From Desulfocapsaceae bacterium (GTDB lineage: Bacteria > Desulfobacterota > Desulfobulbia > Desulfobulbales > Desulfocapsaceae), in NCBI GenBank assembly GCA_030653035.1, contig JAUSAB010000045.1:32649-96648 (forward strand): DNA of 64,000 nt, in the 5' to 3' direction. Position 1 is the first letter of the stretch. Each line of letters starts with the position of its first letter. Both the position numbers and the translations under genes were made by a program. The notes below the pieces were generated by a model. The model saw nothing but the letters and a program-made list of their open reading frames with translations, was not told the origin of the DNA and ran no database searches. Below, piece by piece: positions 37,769 through 47,742 of this stretch.

Positions 37769-38038
37769 TCAGCTGGCCGCAGCCGGACACTTGGCACACC
37801 CGCCCGAAGAACAGGGCGGCGGTGTTGTGGCCGCAGTGCTGGAACCAACCGCTTTCTGGGTGCTGGCATAGCCATCCGCGTACCAACCCCCACCCTTGAG
37901 CTGAAAAGAGCTCATGGACATCACTTTTTTAACCGACCCTTTGCATTCAGGACAACTGGTCAAGGGCGCATCCGCCATCCGTTGCTGCACTTCAAACACC
38001 TTCCGACAACTATCACATTCATATTCATAAACTGGCAT
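37769..38038 (-). CDS. FmdB-type zinc ribbon protein
   Basis: An 89-residue protein starting MPVYEYECDSC with a second CxxC at SCPEC, the regulatory FmdB zinc ribbon. The C-terminus (GGCAKCPAAAS) holds extra cysteines (CSSGGCAKC). FmdB proteins are small and of unknown function, named for a location near formamidase genes. No formamidase is nearby here. Confidence 0.85.
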   Translation of the reverse strand: MPVYEYECDSCRKVFEVQQRMADAPLTSCPECKGSVKKVMSMSSFQLKGGGWYADGYASTQKAVGSSTAATTPPPCSSGGCAKCPAAAS

Positions 38039-38462
38039 TTCTCTACTCCATCTCTGACAAATATACTCTTTCCCGCCACAGACCCAATCAACTCAAAACA
38101 TTCCCGTCTGAAGCGTATCTTCCTGTTTCTCTGTACTCAAAGAGAAGCTATAATTTAACGCCCCCGACCTCATCTGTCAATAAGCGCACTCCAATATGTG
38201 CCAATAGCCATTGATTTCCAATTATGATATCGACATGTTACTCGCAAGCATTTTAATCCTGCCCCAATACTATAGAATTTCCACAAACTCATCTATAAAC
38301 TAAATAGATCACCTGCTTCCTATACTATACGTCCAAACGTTTTACTTACTGCTGAAAAACTGAAATTTTACTTGTCATGCCCAACCCCAGAAGGTACATT
38401 GTGCACATGTTTTTAATTCATAACTACTCATAAGACAGAACAATCAATAATGGAGACCAACA
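38039..38462. other. Non-coding gap upstream of trxA
   Basis: About 420 bp of A+T-rich sequence with no gene I can support. It must carry the trxA and fmdB promoters, but no hexamer pair at proper spacing stands out. Confidence 0.4.
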
Positions 38463-38789
38463 ATGGCAAGCGACAAAGTTCAGGCGATTAATGATGCCAA
38501 TTTCAAGACAACAATTTCTGCAAGCGTTCCCTGCCTGGTTGATTTCTGGGCTCCCTGGTGTGGCCCCTGCAAGGCAATCGGTCCCGTTATTGAGGATCTG
38601 GCCGAGGAATATAAGGGGAAGGTAACTATCCTCAAGATGAATGTTGACGACAACCCGGCCACCCCAGGACAATTTGGCATTCGCGCCATTCCTACCTTGA
38701 TTCTCTTCAAAAACGGTGAGATAGTGGACCAGATTACCGGCGCCGTAGGAAAAAAACAACTTGTTGACCTCATCAGTAAGGCCCTGTAA
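38463..38789 (+). CDS. trxA: Thioredoxin
   Basis: A 108-residue classical thioredoxin with the WCGPC active site (C33/C36), the cis-proline region IRAIPTLILF and normal length. It is reduced by TrxB, whose gene follows 57 bp downstream. The pair supplies electrons to ribonucleotide reductase, peroxiredoxins and other proteins. Confidence 0.96.
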   Translation: MASDKVQAINDANFKTTISASVPCLVDFWAPWCGPCKAIGPVIEDLAEEYKGKVTILKMNVDDNPATPGQFGIRAIPTLILFKNGEIVDQITGAVGKKQLVDLISKAL

Positions 38790-38846
38790 TCAGCGGCCAA
38801 CCGTATTCCTTCTTTTGGCCAGGATTTTTTCTTATCAAAAAAGTTA

Positions 38847-39779
38847 ATGAAAAAAACTCATTTTGAACTAATCATCCTGGGATCCGGTCCTGCTGGACTT
38901 ACTGCCGGCCTGTATGCGGCAAGAGCGAGGCTTGATCATCTTCTGATCGAAAAAGGTGCTGCCGGCGGTCAGGTTCTGCTCACCGACTGGGTTGACAACT
39001 ATCCGGGTTTTCCTGACGGTCTTTCCGGATTTGAACTTGCCGAAAAGATGGAGGCCCACGCCAGGCGCTTTGGGTTGAATACCCTGACTGCCAATGTGGT
39101 CAGCATGGATCTCTCCCAGACCCCGAAACGCCTCACCACAGAAGACGGCGAGCAACTCAGCTGCAACGCCCTGATCATCTGTACCGGGGCCCGCCCGCAA
39201 CTGCTGGGCATCCCGGGAGAAGTCGAGTTCACCGGTAGGGGTGTCTCTTACTGCGCCACCTGTGACGCCCCATTTTATCGCAACATGCATGTGGCCGTGG
39301 TAGGTGGCGGCAATACCGCCGTCCAGGAGGCCTCGCATCTTACCAAATTTGCCAGCAGGGTTACCCTGATCCATCGCCGTGACGCCTTGCGGGCCACTAA
39401 GATTGTCCAGGAAAGGGCTTTTGCCAACGACAAGATTGACTTCATCTGGAACAGTCATATCACTGCTATTGAGGGAGAAAAAGGGGTTGAACGGATCCAC
39501 ATCAAAGATAATTCCGGCAAAGAAACCAGCTTGGCCGTTGACGGTGTCTTCATCCTCATTGGCGTGATTCCTAATAGTGAGATGCTGCCCCTGCAACTCC
39601 TGAAGGCAGAACATGGTGGATTTATCCCCACAGACAATGAAACCCGGACCGCAATTGCAGGAGTTATGGCGGCTGGCGATATCCGCAGCAAAGAAGTACG
39701 ACAGATCGTCAACGCTGCTGGTGAAGGGGCAACGGCCGTTCTCGCCGCAGAACATTATCTGAACAATTCAACATTGTAA
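38847..39779 (+). CDS. trxB: Thioredoxin-disulfide reductase
   Basis: A 310-residue flavoprotein: FAD motif GSGPAGLTAGLYAAR at about 12-26, redox pair C136-A-T-C139, NAD(P)H motif VVGGGNTAVQEASHL and the C-terminal FAD segment TAIAGVMAAGDIRSKE. It reduces TrxA with NAD(P)H. It ends 6 bp before bamD. Confidence 0.95.
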   Translation: MKKTHFELIILGSGPAGLTAGLYAARARLDHLLIEKGAAGGQVLLTDWVDNYPGFPDGLSGFELAEKMEAHARRFGLNTLTANVVSMDLSQTPKRLTTEDGEQLSCNALIICTGARPQLLGIPGEVEFTGRGVSYCATCDAPFYRNMHVAVVGGGNTAVQEASHLTKFASRVTLIHRRDALRATKIVQERAFANDKIDFIWNSHITAIEGEKGVERIHIKDNSGKETSLAVDGVFILIGVIPNSEMLPLQLLKAEHGGFIPTDNETRTAIAGVMAAGDIRSKEVRQIVNAAGEGATAVLAAEHYLNNSTL

Positions 39780-39785
39780 TCAATC

Positions 39786-40589
39786 ATGCCAATCATGCGA
39801 TCACCTGCTTTTTTCTCCCGCTCCTTTCTGGTCACCCTGCTTTCCGCCGCCCTTATGACTTTTTCTTTCAGTGGATGTGCCACCATGAAGTCATGGTTCG
39901 GCACGGATGGCGAAGAGACCCAGCTTCCCGCAGACAGCCTGGCGGTTAAAGGCATGGATGCATACGACGTCGGCAATTACCATGAGGCGGCAAAAAATTT
40001 CACCGAGCTTCTCGATCGTTACCCTTTCAGCCCCCAGGCTATGCTTGCTGAGCTGAAAGGCGCAGACTGCCACTACTTTATGGGAGACTACGCGGAGGCG
40101 CTGGTGCTTTATCAGAAATTCGAGGAACAACATCCAAGCAATGAGGCCGTTCCTTATGTCATGTACCAGATCGCCATGTGCAGCTATCAACAGATCGACA
40201 GCATTGATCGTGACACCTCCGGCGCAACAAAATCTATCCGGGATTTCACCAAACTGATCAAGGCCTTTCCGCAATCACCTTATACCGATGAGGCCAAGGC
40301 GCGGATTAAGGCGGCCAACGAGTTTCTGGTCAATCATGAATATCTTGTCGTAGAGTTCTATCTCAGAACCGACAAAGACCTTGAGGCCAAAACCCGGCTG
40401 AAGTATCTGATTAACACCTACCCTGACGCCTCCATCACTCTGCAAGCCAAGGCATTGCTCACCAAGATCGAAGCCGGTGAGAAGCTGGGATTTGATCTCT
40501 CTTCCTGGTTCTCCGGCTTGGTCAAACTGCCAGACTGGCATCTTTTCTCTTCTGAGAAACCTGCGGGACAAGCCCGTTCAGCAAGATAA
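39786..40589 (+). CDS. bamD: Outer-membrane assembly lipoprotein BamD
   Basis: A 267-residue lipoprotein (lipobox FSGC, Cys31) with tetratricopeptide repeats typical of BamD: GMDAYDVGNYHEAAKNFTEL (first TPR), YPFSPQAMLAELKGADCHYF and AFPQSPYTDEAKARI. BamD helps BamA insert beta-barrel proteins. The usual length is about 250. It is 6 bp after trxB, so the three genes form one transcript ended by the hairpin at 40601. Confidence 0.9.
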   Translation: MPIMRSPAFFSRSFLVTLLSAALMTFSFSGCATMKSWFGTDGEETQLPADSLAVKGMDAYDVGNYHEAAKNFTELLDRYPFSPQAMLAELKGADCHYFMGDYAEALVLYQKFEEQHPSNEAVPYVMYQIAMCSYQQIDSIDRDTSGATKSIRDFTKLIKAFPQSPYTDEAKARIKAANEFLVNHEYLVVEFYLRTDKDLEAKTRLKYLINTYPDASITLQAKALLTKIEAGEKLGFDLSSWFSGLVKLPDWHLFSSEKPAGQARSAR

Positions 40590-40600
40590 GATGCTCTGCA

Positions 40601-40634
40601 GATGCTGTCGAACAGATTCCTGTTCGACAGCATC
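40601..40634 (+). terminator. 15-bp hairpin terminator after bamD
   Basis: GATGCTGTCGAACAG and its exact reverse complement with loop ATTC, followed by a CTTTT-containing tract, 11 bp after the bamD stop. Confidence 0.75.
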
Positions 40635-40683
40635 CGATCTTTTCTCACCGTATTCGCTTGCAGCGATTCAACGACCTCTCTCA

Positions 40684-41748
40684 TTAATTTGCAAACCAGC
40701 GGGTTCGCAAGCGATGGGTGACAAGGGAAATGGGTTGTTCAACCAGGCGATATCCCACCCAACCATAACTCACAACAGAAGCGACCATAAGCAAGCAGAC
40801 AATCAGATTGTCCACCAAACTGTTCCGCGCCGGATTTACCATCGCCCATAATCTCCCGACTGCACTCAGAATAAGAATATGAGAGAGATAGACAGTGTAC
40901 GACATATCACCAATAGATTGCAAAAACTTGGGAGCGATGAATTTCTTTTCTCTTTCCAGTATCGCCAAAACAAGCACGAGCAATCCATACAGAGTACCAA
41001 GAACGCCCGCCCGTAGGACACCCGCCTCCTTGAGAATATCAAATGCGTAAACAAGAGGAAATCCCACCACGAGAAGAACGATGATGACCACAAAAGAAAG
41101 ACGCGCAGAGATTTTCCCGGAACACTCACTGGCAACGAAGATCGCAACCAATGCCCCAATAATGAACTCCAAAGTATAGGGATGAAGGGCGACAAGGACA
41201 CCTGCTGATAACTTGGCTGTTGTGGCAAAGACATTGGCCGTTGCCACTACCATTCCCCAGACAAGCAAGGACGGCAGCAACCACCTTTCCTTAACATTCA
41301 ACAGCACGGCGAAGATACTATAAAACCACAATTCGTGACTCAGCGACCAGGCAACCATCACCAGCGGTTGCTGGTTCGGGAATAAGAGAAAAGAGGTAAT
41401 CAACTCCGCCTGATGGCCATACAAGGAATTCACCCAGCTTGGCTTAATGAAATAGACGGCAGCTGTCAAGAAGAAGTAAAACCAGTAAGTTGGGTAGATA
41501 CGGGTAAATCGGCCCCAAAGAAATCGCAACATCTCCCTGTCGCGCACAAAGCGCCCCATCGTCACTGTCACCATCACAAAGCCACTGATGACAAAGAAGA
41601 GATCCACACCTGATTGCCCAAGCAGCAAAAAATCAGGCAGAAGCAAGTCGCCGCCGGAGTATTTCTTCTCGATAGACATTAAGTGAAATGCCACGACCCC
41701 GAGAACCGCGACGCCCCTGAGCGCCTGGATGAAGAGCCACTTGTTCAT
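40684..41748 (-). CDS. Acyltransferase 3 family membrane protein
   Basis: From start 41748 (MNKWLFIQALRGVAVLGV) this encodes 354 residues with about ten transmembrane helices. ALRGVAVLGVVAFHLMS at the N-terminus and GVDLFFVISGFVMVTV are the acyltransferase 3 (OafA/NodX) hallmarks; His24 or thereabouts in AFH is the catalytic region. Such enzymes O-acylate surface sugars. The acceptor is unknown. No polysaccharide genes adjoin it. Confidence 0.85.
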   Translation of the reverse strand: MNKWLFIQALRGVAVLGVVAFHLMSIEKKYSGGDLLLPDFLLLGQSGVDLFFVISGFVMVTVTMGRFVRDREMLRFLWGRFTRIYPTYWFYFFLTAAVYFIKPSWVNSLYGHQAELITSFLLFPNQQPLVMVAWSLSHELWFYSIFAVLLNVKERWLLPSLLVWGMVVATANVFATTAKLSAGVLVALHPYTLEFIIGALVAIFVASECSGKISARLSFVVIIVLLVVGFPLVYAFDILKEAGVLRAGVLGTLYGLLVLVLAILEREKKFIAPKFLQSIGDMSYTVYLSHILILSAVGRLWAMVNPARNSLVDNLIVCLLMVASVVSYGWVGYRLVEQPISLVTHRLRTRWFAN

Positions 41749-41883
41749 TGGATGGTTAACGCCTGACATGCAAAGTAAAAAAGCACGGAACAACAGAAGG
41801 CAAGTGCGTAAGCCAAGACATTCACCTCGAACCCTTGCGGGGAAAGGCTTTTATGCCTTACTACATCCTCAACAGCACCTTTT

Positions 41884-42327
41884 TCAGGAAAGTATCTCTT
41901 CAGCCAGGACGGCGTCCTGCCCCAGCGAGAGCTCCATGGCCCTGACCGGGCAGATAGGAACACACAGACTGCATCCAGTGCATTTATCCGGATCAAACAG
42001 CACAGTCATGTCCGGTCGATGCAGGGACAAGGCGCCAACCGGACAGACTCCGGTGCAGACCCCGCATTGAAAGCATTTTTCGTCATCCCGGCGGACACTC
42101 GCCGCAAGACGCTCAACCTTGACCCCGCGCTCTTCGAGATACTCAAGCCCTTTCCCCACATTGGCTTTGGTCCCTTTTAATTCAAGGATCATAAGCCCAT
42201 CCCGCTGCGGCAAGATATCTGCCTTCAGGATATTAAACTCGACATCATACTGTTTCACCAACTGATAGATAATCGGCTCATTGCTGGTATGCTTGGGAAA
42301 TCGCAAGATATAAATACGGTTATACAC
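41884..42327 (-). CDS. NIL domain and double [4Fe-4S] ferredoxin protein
   Basis: A 147-residue protein: an N-terminal NIL domain (residues 5-78, ending EYLEERGVKVER) followed by two [4Fe-4S] clusters, CFQCGVCTGVCP and CTGCSLCVPICP. NIL domains occur in methionine ABC importers and in homocysteine/sulfur-related ferredoxins of anaerobes, where a role in sulfur transfer is proposed. The partner is unknown. Confidence 0.85.
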   Translation of the reverse strand: MYNRIYILRFPKHTSNEPIIYQLVKQYDVEFNILKADILPQRDGLMILELKGTKANVGKGLEYLEERGVKVERLAASVRRDDEKCFQCGVCTGVCPVGALSLHRPDMTVLFDPDKCTGCSLCVPICPVRAMELSLGQDAVLAEEILS

Positions 42328-42380
42328 GTTAACCCCCTTTTCTGAATCTCTCTTTGATCAATCGCAGGCCTGTTAGAAAA

Positions 42381-42977
42381 TCATGCTACAGCCTGCGTCT
42401 CCACCCTCTCTATCCACTCATCAAGCAAAATCAGGAGCGTATCAAGGGGCTGGTTGGTGTCTATGGTCAACAACTGCTCCGGCCTCAGCTCACTTGGCAT
42501 CTCAAATCTCACCTTCTGCTGCAGATAAACCTCCCAACGTCCATCAGACACCGCCTGCGGATCATGCTGCCGTTGCTCCATTCGCTCACGCATCATCTCC
42601 TCAGAACAGATACAATGCACAAAAAGCACCCCGGCTTTGACCGCCAAGCTCTCCTGTACGCGTTGCCGTTCACAACGCGCCTGATACGATCCATCAAGGA
42701 CCACGCAAGCCCCAGGCTTTATATCCAGATCCTGCTCCGCCAGGATCAACAATTGATCATAGGTCCTACGGGAAAATTCTTGACTGTAAATCCCCTGATC
42801 CACTGCCGCCGCCTGCCTGCTCTCGGGGACAAGACCAGCAAGCTCTTTGCGGATCCGGTCGGAATTATAATAGGCACAACCATGGCGCCTGGCCCAGGCC
42901 GCCGCCAGATAGCTCTTACCGGTGGCAATCATCCCAAAAAAGACCAGCACCTTACCGGTAGCTGCCACTTCAGCCAC
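42381..42977 (-). CDS. P-loop ATPase/kinase, paired with the APH protein
   Basis: A 198-residue P-loop protein (Walker A GMIATGKSYLAAAWA at about 15-30, FVHCIC near 120) of the AAA/kinase type usually fused to an aminoglycoside-phosphotransferase-like domain. Here the two halves are separate genes overlapping by 8 bp, with this one second. The substrate is unknown. Confidence 0.75.
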   Translation of the reverse strand: MAEVAATGKVLVFFGMIATGKSYLAAAWARRHGCAYYNSDRIRKELAGLVPESRQAAAVDQGIYSQEFSRRTYDQLLILAEQDLDIKPGACVVLDGSYQARCERQRVQESLAVKAGVLFVHCICSEEMMRERMEQRQHDPQAVSDGRWEVYLQQKVRFEMPSELRPEQLLTIDTNQPLDTLLILLDEWIERVETQAVA

Positions 42978-43992
42978 CTGCCTTCATGGCATATTTCTGG
43001 GCCAGGACAAAATAACGGGCCGCCTGTTCCTTACACCGCGCGACCACAGACGCATCCACAGCCGGATCACTGGCCGTGAAGAGATTTATCTTGCCACGCA
43101 CCATGGCCCGGTAACATTTATAAAAATCAAGCATCTCCATAAGACCGGGATCTGCTGATTCTTCGACAAAACGTTCAATAAAATAAACAGAAAGACCCTC
43201 AAATCCATGAAAATCGAGATCCATGGCCAGAAAGGCTACATCAGCCGCTACATCCGAATAGCGAAAACGCTCATTAAATTCTATGCAATCAAAGATGTGC
43301 ACAGGATCAGTCAGACAGATATTGGCAGAATAAAGATCGCCATGACAATCACGAACCTTCCCCGCTGCCCGGCGGCGCTCAAAACGCTGCTCATCTTGCA
43401 GGAAGGCCCGAGCATAGTCGCCAATCTGGAGAAACTGGCCACGACTGAGCGCCCCTTGATCCACAAAAGATTCGGTCTGATCAAAATTTTCCAGGACATT
43501 AACCGCAACAGAGGCGGCACACCCGAATTCCCCAATGGCTTCCGTCCCATCAGCCCGCTGATAAAAGGGAACGAGGACAGCAATGATCCGGTCAATCTGC
43601 CCACGATCCAACTGCCCAGCGGAAATCACTTGGGACATCATCCGATCTTCCGGCATACGGGCCATCTTCACCCCATATTCCACCACCTCGCCACGGCCAT
43701 TCAGACTATACTGACTACCGTCCCGGTTGACCGTGACCACATCCAGATACAGGTCAGGACAGAGACGACGATTAAGGATCAGCTCCTGCTCACAATAATA
43801 TTTCCTTTTCTCCAAGGTAGAAAAATCCAGAAAACCAAAATTCACCGGCTTCTTCCATTTATAAACAAAATCGCCAGCAAGCAGGACAAAGGAGATATGG
43901 GTCTGGACAAGCTGAACTCCCGCCACGACATGGGGATAGCTACTGTTCTGTTGCAGATGCTGGATATAGGCGGGCAGGCTCTCTTCACTCAT
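42970..43992 (-). CDS. Aminoglycoside phosphotransferase-like kinase
   Basis: A 340-residue APH-fold kinase. The catalytic loop is DCHGDLYSANICL with HIFDCIEFNERFRYSD following (metal-binding Asp). It belongs to the family often fused to a P-loop ATPase domain in proteobacteria. Drug resistance is not implied; the natural substrate is unknown. The downstream ATPase gene overlaps by 8 bp, so the products probably form a complex. Confidence 0.8.
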   Translation of the reverse strand: MSEESLPAYIQHLQQNSSYPHVVAGVQLVQTHISFVLLAGDFVYKWKKPVNFGFLDFSTLEKRKYYCEQELILNRRLCPDLYLDVVTVNRDGSQYSLNGRGEVVEYGVKMARMPEDRMMSQVISAGQLDRGQIDRIIAVLVPFYQRADGTEAIGEFGCAASVAVNVLENFDQTESFVDQGALSRGQFLQIGDYARAFLQDEQRFERRRAAGKVRDCHGDLYSANICLTDPVHIFDCIEFNERFRYSDVAADVAFLAMDLDFHGFEGLSVYFIERFVEESADPGLMEMLDFYKCYRAMVRGKINLFTASDPAVDASVVARCKEQAARYFVLAQKYAMKAGG

Positions 43993-44275
43993 TCGTCACT
44001 CCTGATAACATAACTTTCTTGAGAACAATCTTTTCTTCACAATAAACCACGACAAAGCCTTTACCTTATTTTGTTCCCATGATAAACATCCTTTTACAAA
44101 AATGAAATCATTCGCGCAAGACGGGATCACTCTTTTTCAGCCCCACTACCAAGAGAAATAAAAAACGTCGGAACGACTCAGGTGGAGAGACACGGAAGGT
44201 TGAAGCTTTTTAGAGACAAAAAATCCTTAAACCACTCCATCTCCCTCTATAAACGATGAAGCACGACCAAGCGCC

Positions 44276-45031
44276 ATGAATCCGGATCAACTGACCCAAC
44301 TTCTCCACCTGGTACAGGCGGGACATTGCACCGTTGATGATGCTGTCAGGCAACTGAAGCATCTCCCCTCAGAAACTATTGAGGATGCCTGCCTGGACCA
44401 CCATCGCTGCCTGCGCACCGGGATCCCGGAGGTCATTTACGGGGCATCCAAGACCCCGGAACAAATCATCACCATTGCCTCCACCCTTCTCAAACGATCC
44501 TCCCTGCTCATGGCAACTCGGGTGGATGCGGACAAGGCGGCTGTTGTCCAAAAATCTCTGCAGGAAGTGCACTATCATCCTCAGGCCAGAATGCTGACCG
44601 GAAATAAAAAAGAACCGGATCCCCAAAAATGCCGCGGCCTTATTCTCATTATCTGTGCAGGAACCTCCGACATCCCGGTAGCTGAAGAGGCCAGGGTCAC
44701 AGCAGAAACCATGGGTCATTCAGTACAAACCCTCTATGACATCGGGGTCGCCGGCCTGCATCGTCTTCTGAGTCATCAGAGCCTGCTGCACACAGCCACC
44801 GTCATTATAGTGGTAGCCGGGATGGAAGGAGCACTGCCCAGTGTCGTCAGCGGCCTTACGGCCTGTCCAGTCGTTGCCGTTCCCACGTCAATTGGCTACG
44901 GCACAAGTTTTGGTGGGATCGCCGCCCTGCTTGGCATGCTCAACAGTTGCGCGCCGGGACTGGGTGTGGTCAACATTGACAATGGCTTTGGCGCTGCCTG
45001 CCTGGCCACGGCAATCAACAGAAAAACATAA
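44276..45031 (+). CDS. larB: Nickel-pincer cofactor biosynthesis protein LarB
   Basis: A 251-residue LarB. The N-terminal segment PEVIYGASKTPEQIITIA and the PurE-like C-terminal domain (SDIPVAEEARVTAETMGH, NIDNGFGAACLATAI) are typical. LarB carboxylates nicotinic acid adenine dinucleotide and hydrolyses its phosphoanhydride, the first step toward the nickel-pincer nucleotide of lactate racemase and related enzymes. larC and larE are not in this window. Confidence 0.9.
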   Translation: MNPDQLTQLLHLVQAGHCTVDDAVRQLKHLPSETIEDACLDHHRCLRTGIPEVIYGASKTPEQIITIASTLLKRSSLLMATRVDADKAAVVQKSLQEVHYHPQARMLTGNKKEPDPQKCRGLILIICAGTSDIPVAEEARVTAETMGHSVQTLYDIGVAGLHRLLSHQSLLHTATVIIVVAGMEGALPSVVSGLTACPVVAVPTSIGYGTSFGGIAALLGMLNSCAPGLGVVNIDNGFGAACLATAINRKT

Positions 45032-45057
45032 AACACAGGCCAAACTGTGAGCAAAAC

Positions 45058-45085
45058 TTGCAAGATTCAGGCAGTACTGTATAAT
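45058..45085 (+). promoter_or_regulatory. Candidate sigma-70 promoter of secDF
   Basis: TTGCAA (45058-45063) and a perfect TATAAT (45080-45085) are 16 bp apart, placing transcription start near 45092, about 77 nt before the secDF start. Confidence 0.55.
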
Positions 45086-45168
45086 CGCCGCACGAATACC
45101 TTCATTTAACTTATTCTTCAGTTTTCATTCATCATCTATTTTTTATAGAAGAAATTCCAGGGACGTCA

Positions 45169-47742
45169 ATGAACACATCACTCAAGCTCAAGCTCGGCAC
45201 ACTCCTGTTTCTCGTCATCCTCTCCGTCATCACCATCGTTCCTTCTTTTTATTCGGCAACGCCAGACTGGTGGAAAAAATATATGGCACCGGAAGGATTA
45301 CGCCTCGGGCTGGACCTGCAGGGAGGAATGCATCTAGTACTGAAGGTTGACCTGAAAAAGGCCGAAGAAAACTCACTGGAACTGGCCGCAGCCGACCTGA
45401 AAGACAGTCTCAAGGAAAAATCGATCACCGCAGTACGGAGCGACGGCACACCCGGAACCATTATTTTCACCCTGCCCAATACCGGCGCCGTGGAGACCGT
45501 CAACGATCTGATCAAAAACGATTTCCCCAATATCGATAAGCAGGTAGAAGCCAAAGAGGGTTCATTCCCACGAATCACCCTGAAGCTGAAAGACTCCGAG
45601 ATCAGCTTTATCCGCACCCACGCCGTTGATCAATCTCTGGAGATTATCCGAAACAGAATTGACCAGTTCGGTGTTGCCGAACCATCGATCATCCGTCAGG
45701 GCACTGACGAGATTGTCGTCCAGCTCCCTGGGGTCAGGGACCCCAAGCGGGCAATAAAGCTTCTGGGTGAAACCGCCCAGCTTGAATTTAAACTGGTGGC
45801 CGACACGGCCGGCATCAACCTGCAGGACTTGATTGATCAGGCCAAAAGCAATGGCCAGTGGTCCGAGGGCGAAGAGCGGAAAAAACTCAACCGGGCCCTG
45901 CAGAATAGACTGCCGCCAGACACGGAAATTTATTTCGAAAAAGATAAAGACAAACAGACCGGCCAGGAGATCATCCGGCCATTATTGCTCGAAAACCAGA
46001 CCTTGATGACCGGCGACATGGTTAAAAATGCCCAGGTGCGCATCGGCGGCCAGTTCAACGAACCCTATGTCAGCATTGACCTCACCGGCCGCGGCGGCAA
46101 GGTCTTTGGAAATATTACCGAAAAGAGTGTCAACCGGCAACTGGCTATTGTCCTTGATGAAGTGGTCCGCTCAGCCCCATCCATCCGGGAAAAAATCATG
46201 GGCGGTTCCGCCCAGATATCCGGCCGTTTCAGCCATGAAGAGGCGACAGACCTGGCCATTATCCTAAGAGTCGGCGCCCTGCCGGCGCCAGTTGACATTA
46301 TCCAGAACTTGACGGTTGGCGCCAGCCTTGGCCAGGACTCCATCCACAAGGGGTTGACCGCCGGTATCTTTGGCACGCTTCTGGTTATCGTCTTCATGAT
46401 GGTTTATTATCATCTCTCCGGAGTCATTGCCAATGGGGCCATGGTCCTCAACATCCTCTTTCTCTTTGCCGGACTGGCCATCCTCAATGCCACCCTGACC
46501 CTGCCAGGTATTGCCGGCATTATCCTTTCCATCGGCATGGCTGTGGATTCAAACATCCTGATCTTTGAACGAATGCGCGAGGAGTATGAACGGGGAAAAT
46601 CAGTCCGATCCAGCATCAGCTCCGGCTTCAGCGAGGCACTTTCTACTGTTGTTGACTCCCAAGTGACCACGCTGATCACCTCCATGGCCCTCTTCTTGTT
46701 TGGTACCGGCCCGATCAAGGGTTTTGCCATCACCCTGACCCTCGGCATTCTTTTCAACCTGTTCACCACCCTCTACTGCTCCCGTTTCGTATTTGACATC
46801 CTGCTCTCCTTTAATCTCCTAAAGAAATTAACCTTCCTCCAGATTATCAAAAAGCCCAACCTCGACTACATGAAGCTGCGCCACATCACCTATGCCATTT
46901 CCGCAGTCCTGGTCGGCATCGGCATCATCGCCTCCGTCCAGATTGCCCGGGGCAAGGCCAATATGGGGGTTGATTTTTCAGGCGGCACCCTGCTGCAGTA
47001 CAAGGCCGCTCAGACCTTTACCATGGACGAGGTTCGTCAGGCCTTGAACAAACACAACATAGAGGGCCTTGATCTGCAGGAGGTGGAAAACGAAAACAGC
47101 CTGATCGTCAAGGTCAAGAAATCAGAAACGATCATCGGCAACCTCAGCGACCAGATCAGCTCCATCCTGTCCGCAGAGCTGGCTGACAAAAATTTTACCC
47201 TGGAAAGCCAGTCCGAGATCGGTTCTTCCGTCAGTTCTGTCCTGAGGAACAAGGCGGCTATGGCCATCCTGATCTCCCTGGTCGGCGTTATTATCTATCT
47301 GGCCCTGCGTTTTGATATCCGCTTTGGAGTGGCAGCCGCCATTGCTACCCTCCATGACGTTTTTATCATTCTGGGACTGTGCTGGATGCTGAATATGGAA
47401 ATAACACTGATGATAGTCACGGCGCTGCTCACTCTCGGCGGTTACTCCCTCAACGATACTGTCATTATCTTTGACCGGATCCGGGAAAATATGGCCAAAG
47501 ACAAGACGCACACACTCATCAGCCAGATCAATGACAGCATCAATCAGGTTGTCGGAAGGACGATTGCCACCGGACTCACCGTCTGTATGACCTTATTCGC
47601 CCTGTTGCTCCTGGGCGGATCCGTGATCCATGACTTTGCCTTTGTCCTTTTATTCGGCGTCATCATCGGGACCTTCTCCTCCACGTTCGTGGCCAGTCCC
47701 GTACTGTTGCTCTGGCCGGAGAAAAAGGACCCACAGGAATGA
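45169..47742 (+). CDS. secDF: SecD-SecF fusion, preprotein translocation
   Basis: An 857-residue protein with twelve predicted membrane helices: SecD from about 1 to 540 (RLGLDLQGGMHLVLKV, and later IIRNRIDQFGVAEPSI) and SecF from about 560 (GKANMGVDFSGGTLL). Normally secD and secF are separate genes preceded by yajC; here they are one chain, as in Bacillus and some deltaproteobacteria. SecDF uses the proton motive force to pull exported proteins out of the SecYEG channel. Confidence 0.92.
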   Translation: MNTSLKLKLGTLLFLVILSVITIVPSFYSATPDWWKKYMAPEGLRLGLDLQGGMHLVLKVDLKKAEENSLELAAADLKDSLKEKSITAVRSDGTPGTIIFTLPNTGAVETVNDLIKNDFPNIDKQVEAKEGSFPRITLKLKDSEISFIRTHAVDQSLEIIRNRIDQFGVAEPSIIRQGTDEIVVQLPGVRDPKRAIKLLGETAQLEFKLVADTAGINLQDLIDQAKSNGQWSEGEERKKLNRALQNRLPPDTEIYFEKDKDKQTGQEIIRPLLLENQTLMTGDMVKNAQVRIGGQFNEPYVSIDLTGRGGKVFGNITEKSVNRQLAIVLDEVVRSAPSIREKIMGGSAQISGRFSHEEATDLAIILRVGALPAPVDIIQNLTVGASLGQDSIHKGLTAGIFGTLLVIVFMMVYYHLSGVIANGAMVLNILFLFAGLAILNATLTLPGIAGIILSIGMAVDSNILIFERMREEYERGKSVRSSISSGFSEALSTVVDSQVTTLITSMALFLFGTGPIKGFAITLTLGILFNLFTTLYCSRFVFDILLSFNLLKKLTFLQIIKKPNLDYMKLRHITYAISAVLVGIGIIASVQIARGKANMGVDFSGGTLLQYKAAQTFTMDEVRQALNKHNIEGLDLQEVENENSLIVKVKKSETIIGNLSDQISSILSAELADKNFTLESQSEIGSSVSSVLRNKAAMAILISLVGVIIYLALRFDIRFGVAAAIATLHDVFIILGLCWMLNMEITLMIVTALLTLGGYSLNDTVIIFDRIRENMAKDKTHTLISQINDSINQVVGRTIATGLTVCMTLFALLLLGGSVIHDFAFVLLFGVIIGTFSSTFVASPVLLLWPEKKDPQE

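Noticed and set aside
38868..39755. 295-codon open frame antisense to trxB
   Set aside because: A long frame but an exact mirror of the strong trxB gene.
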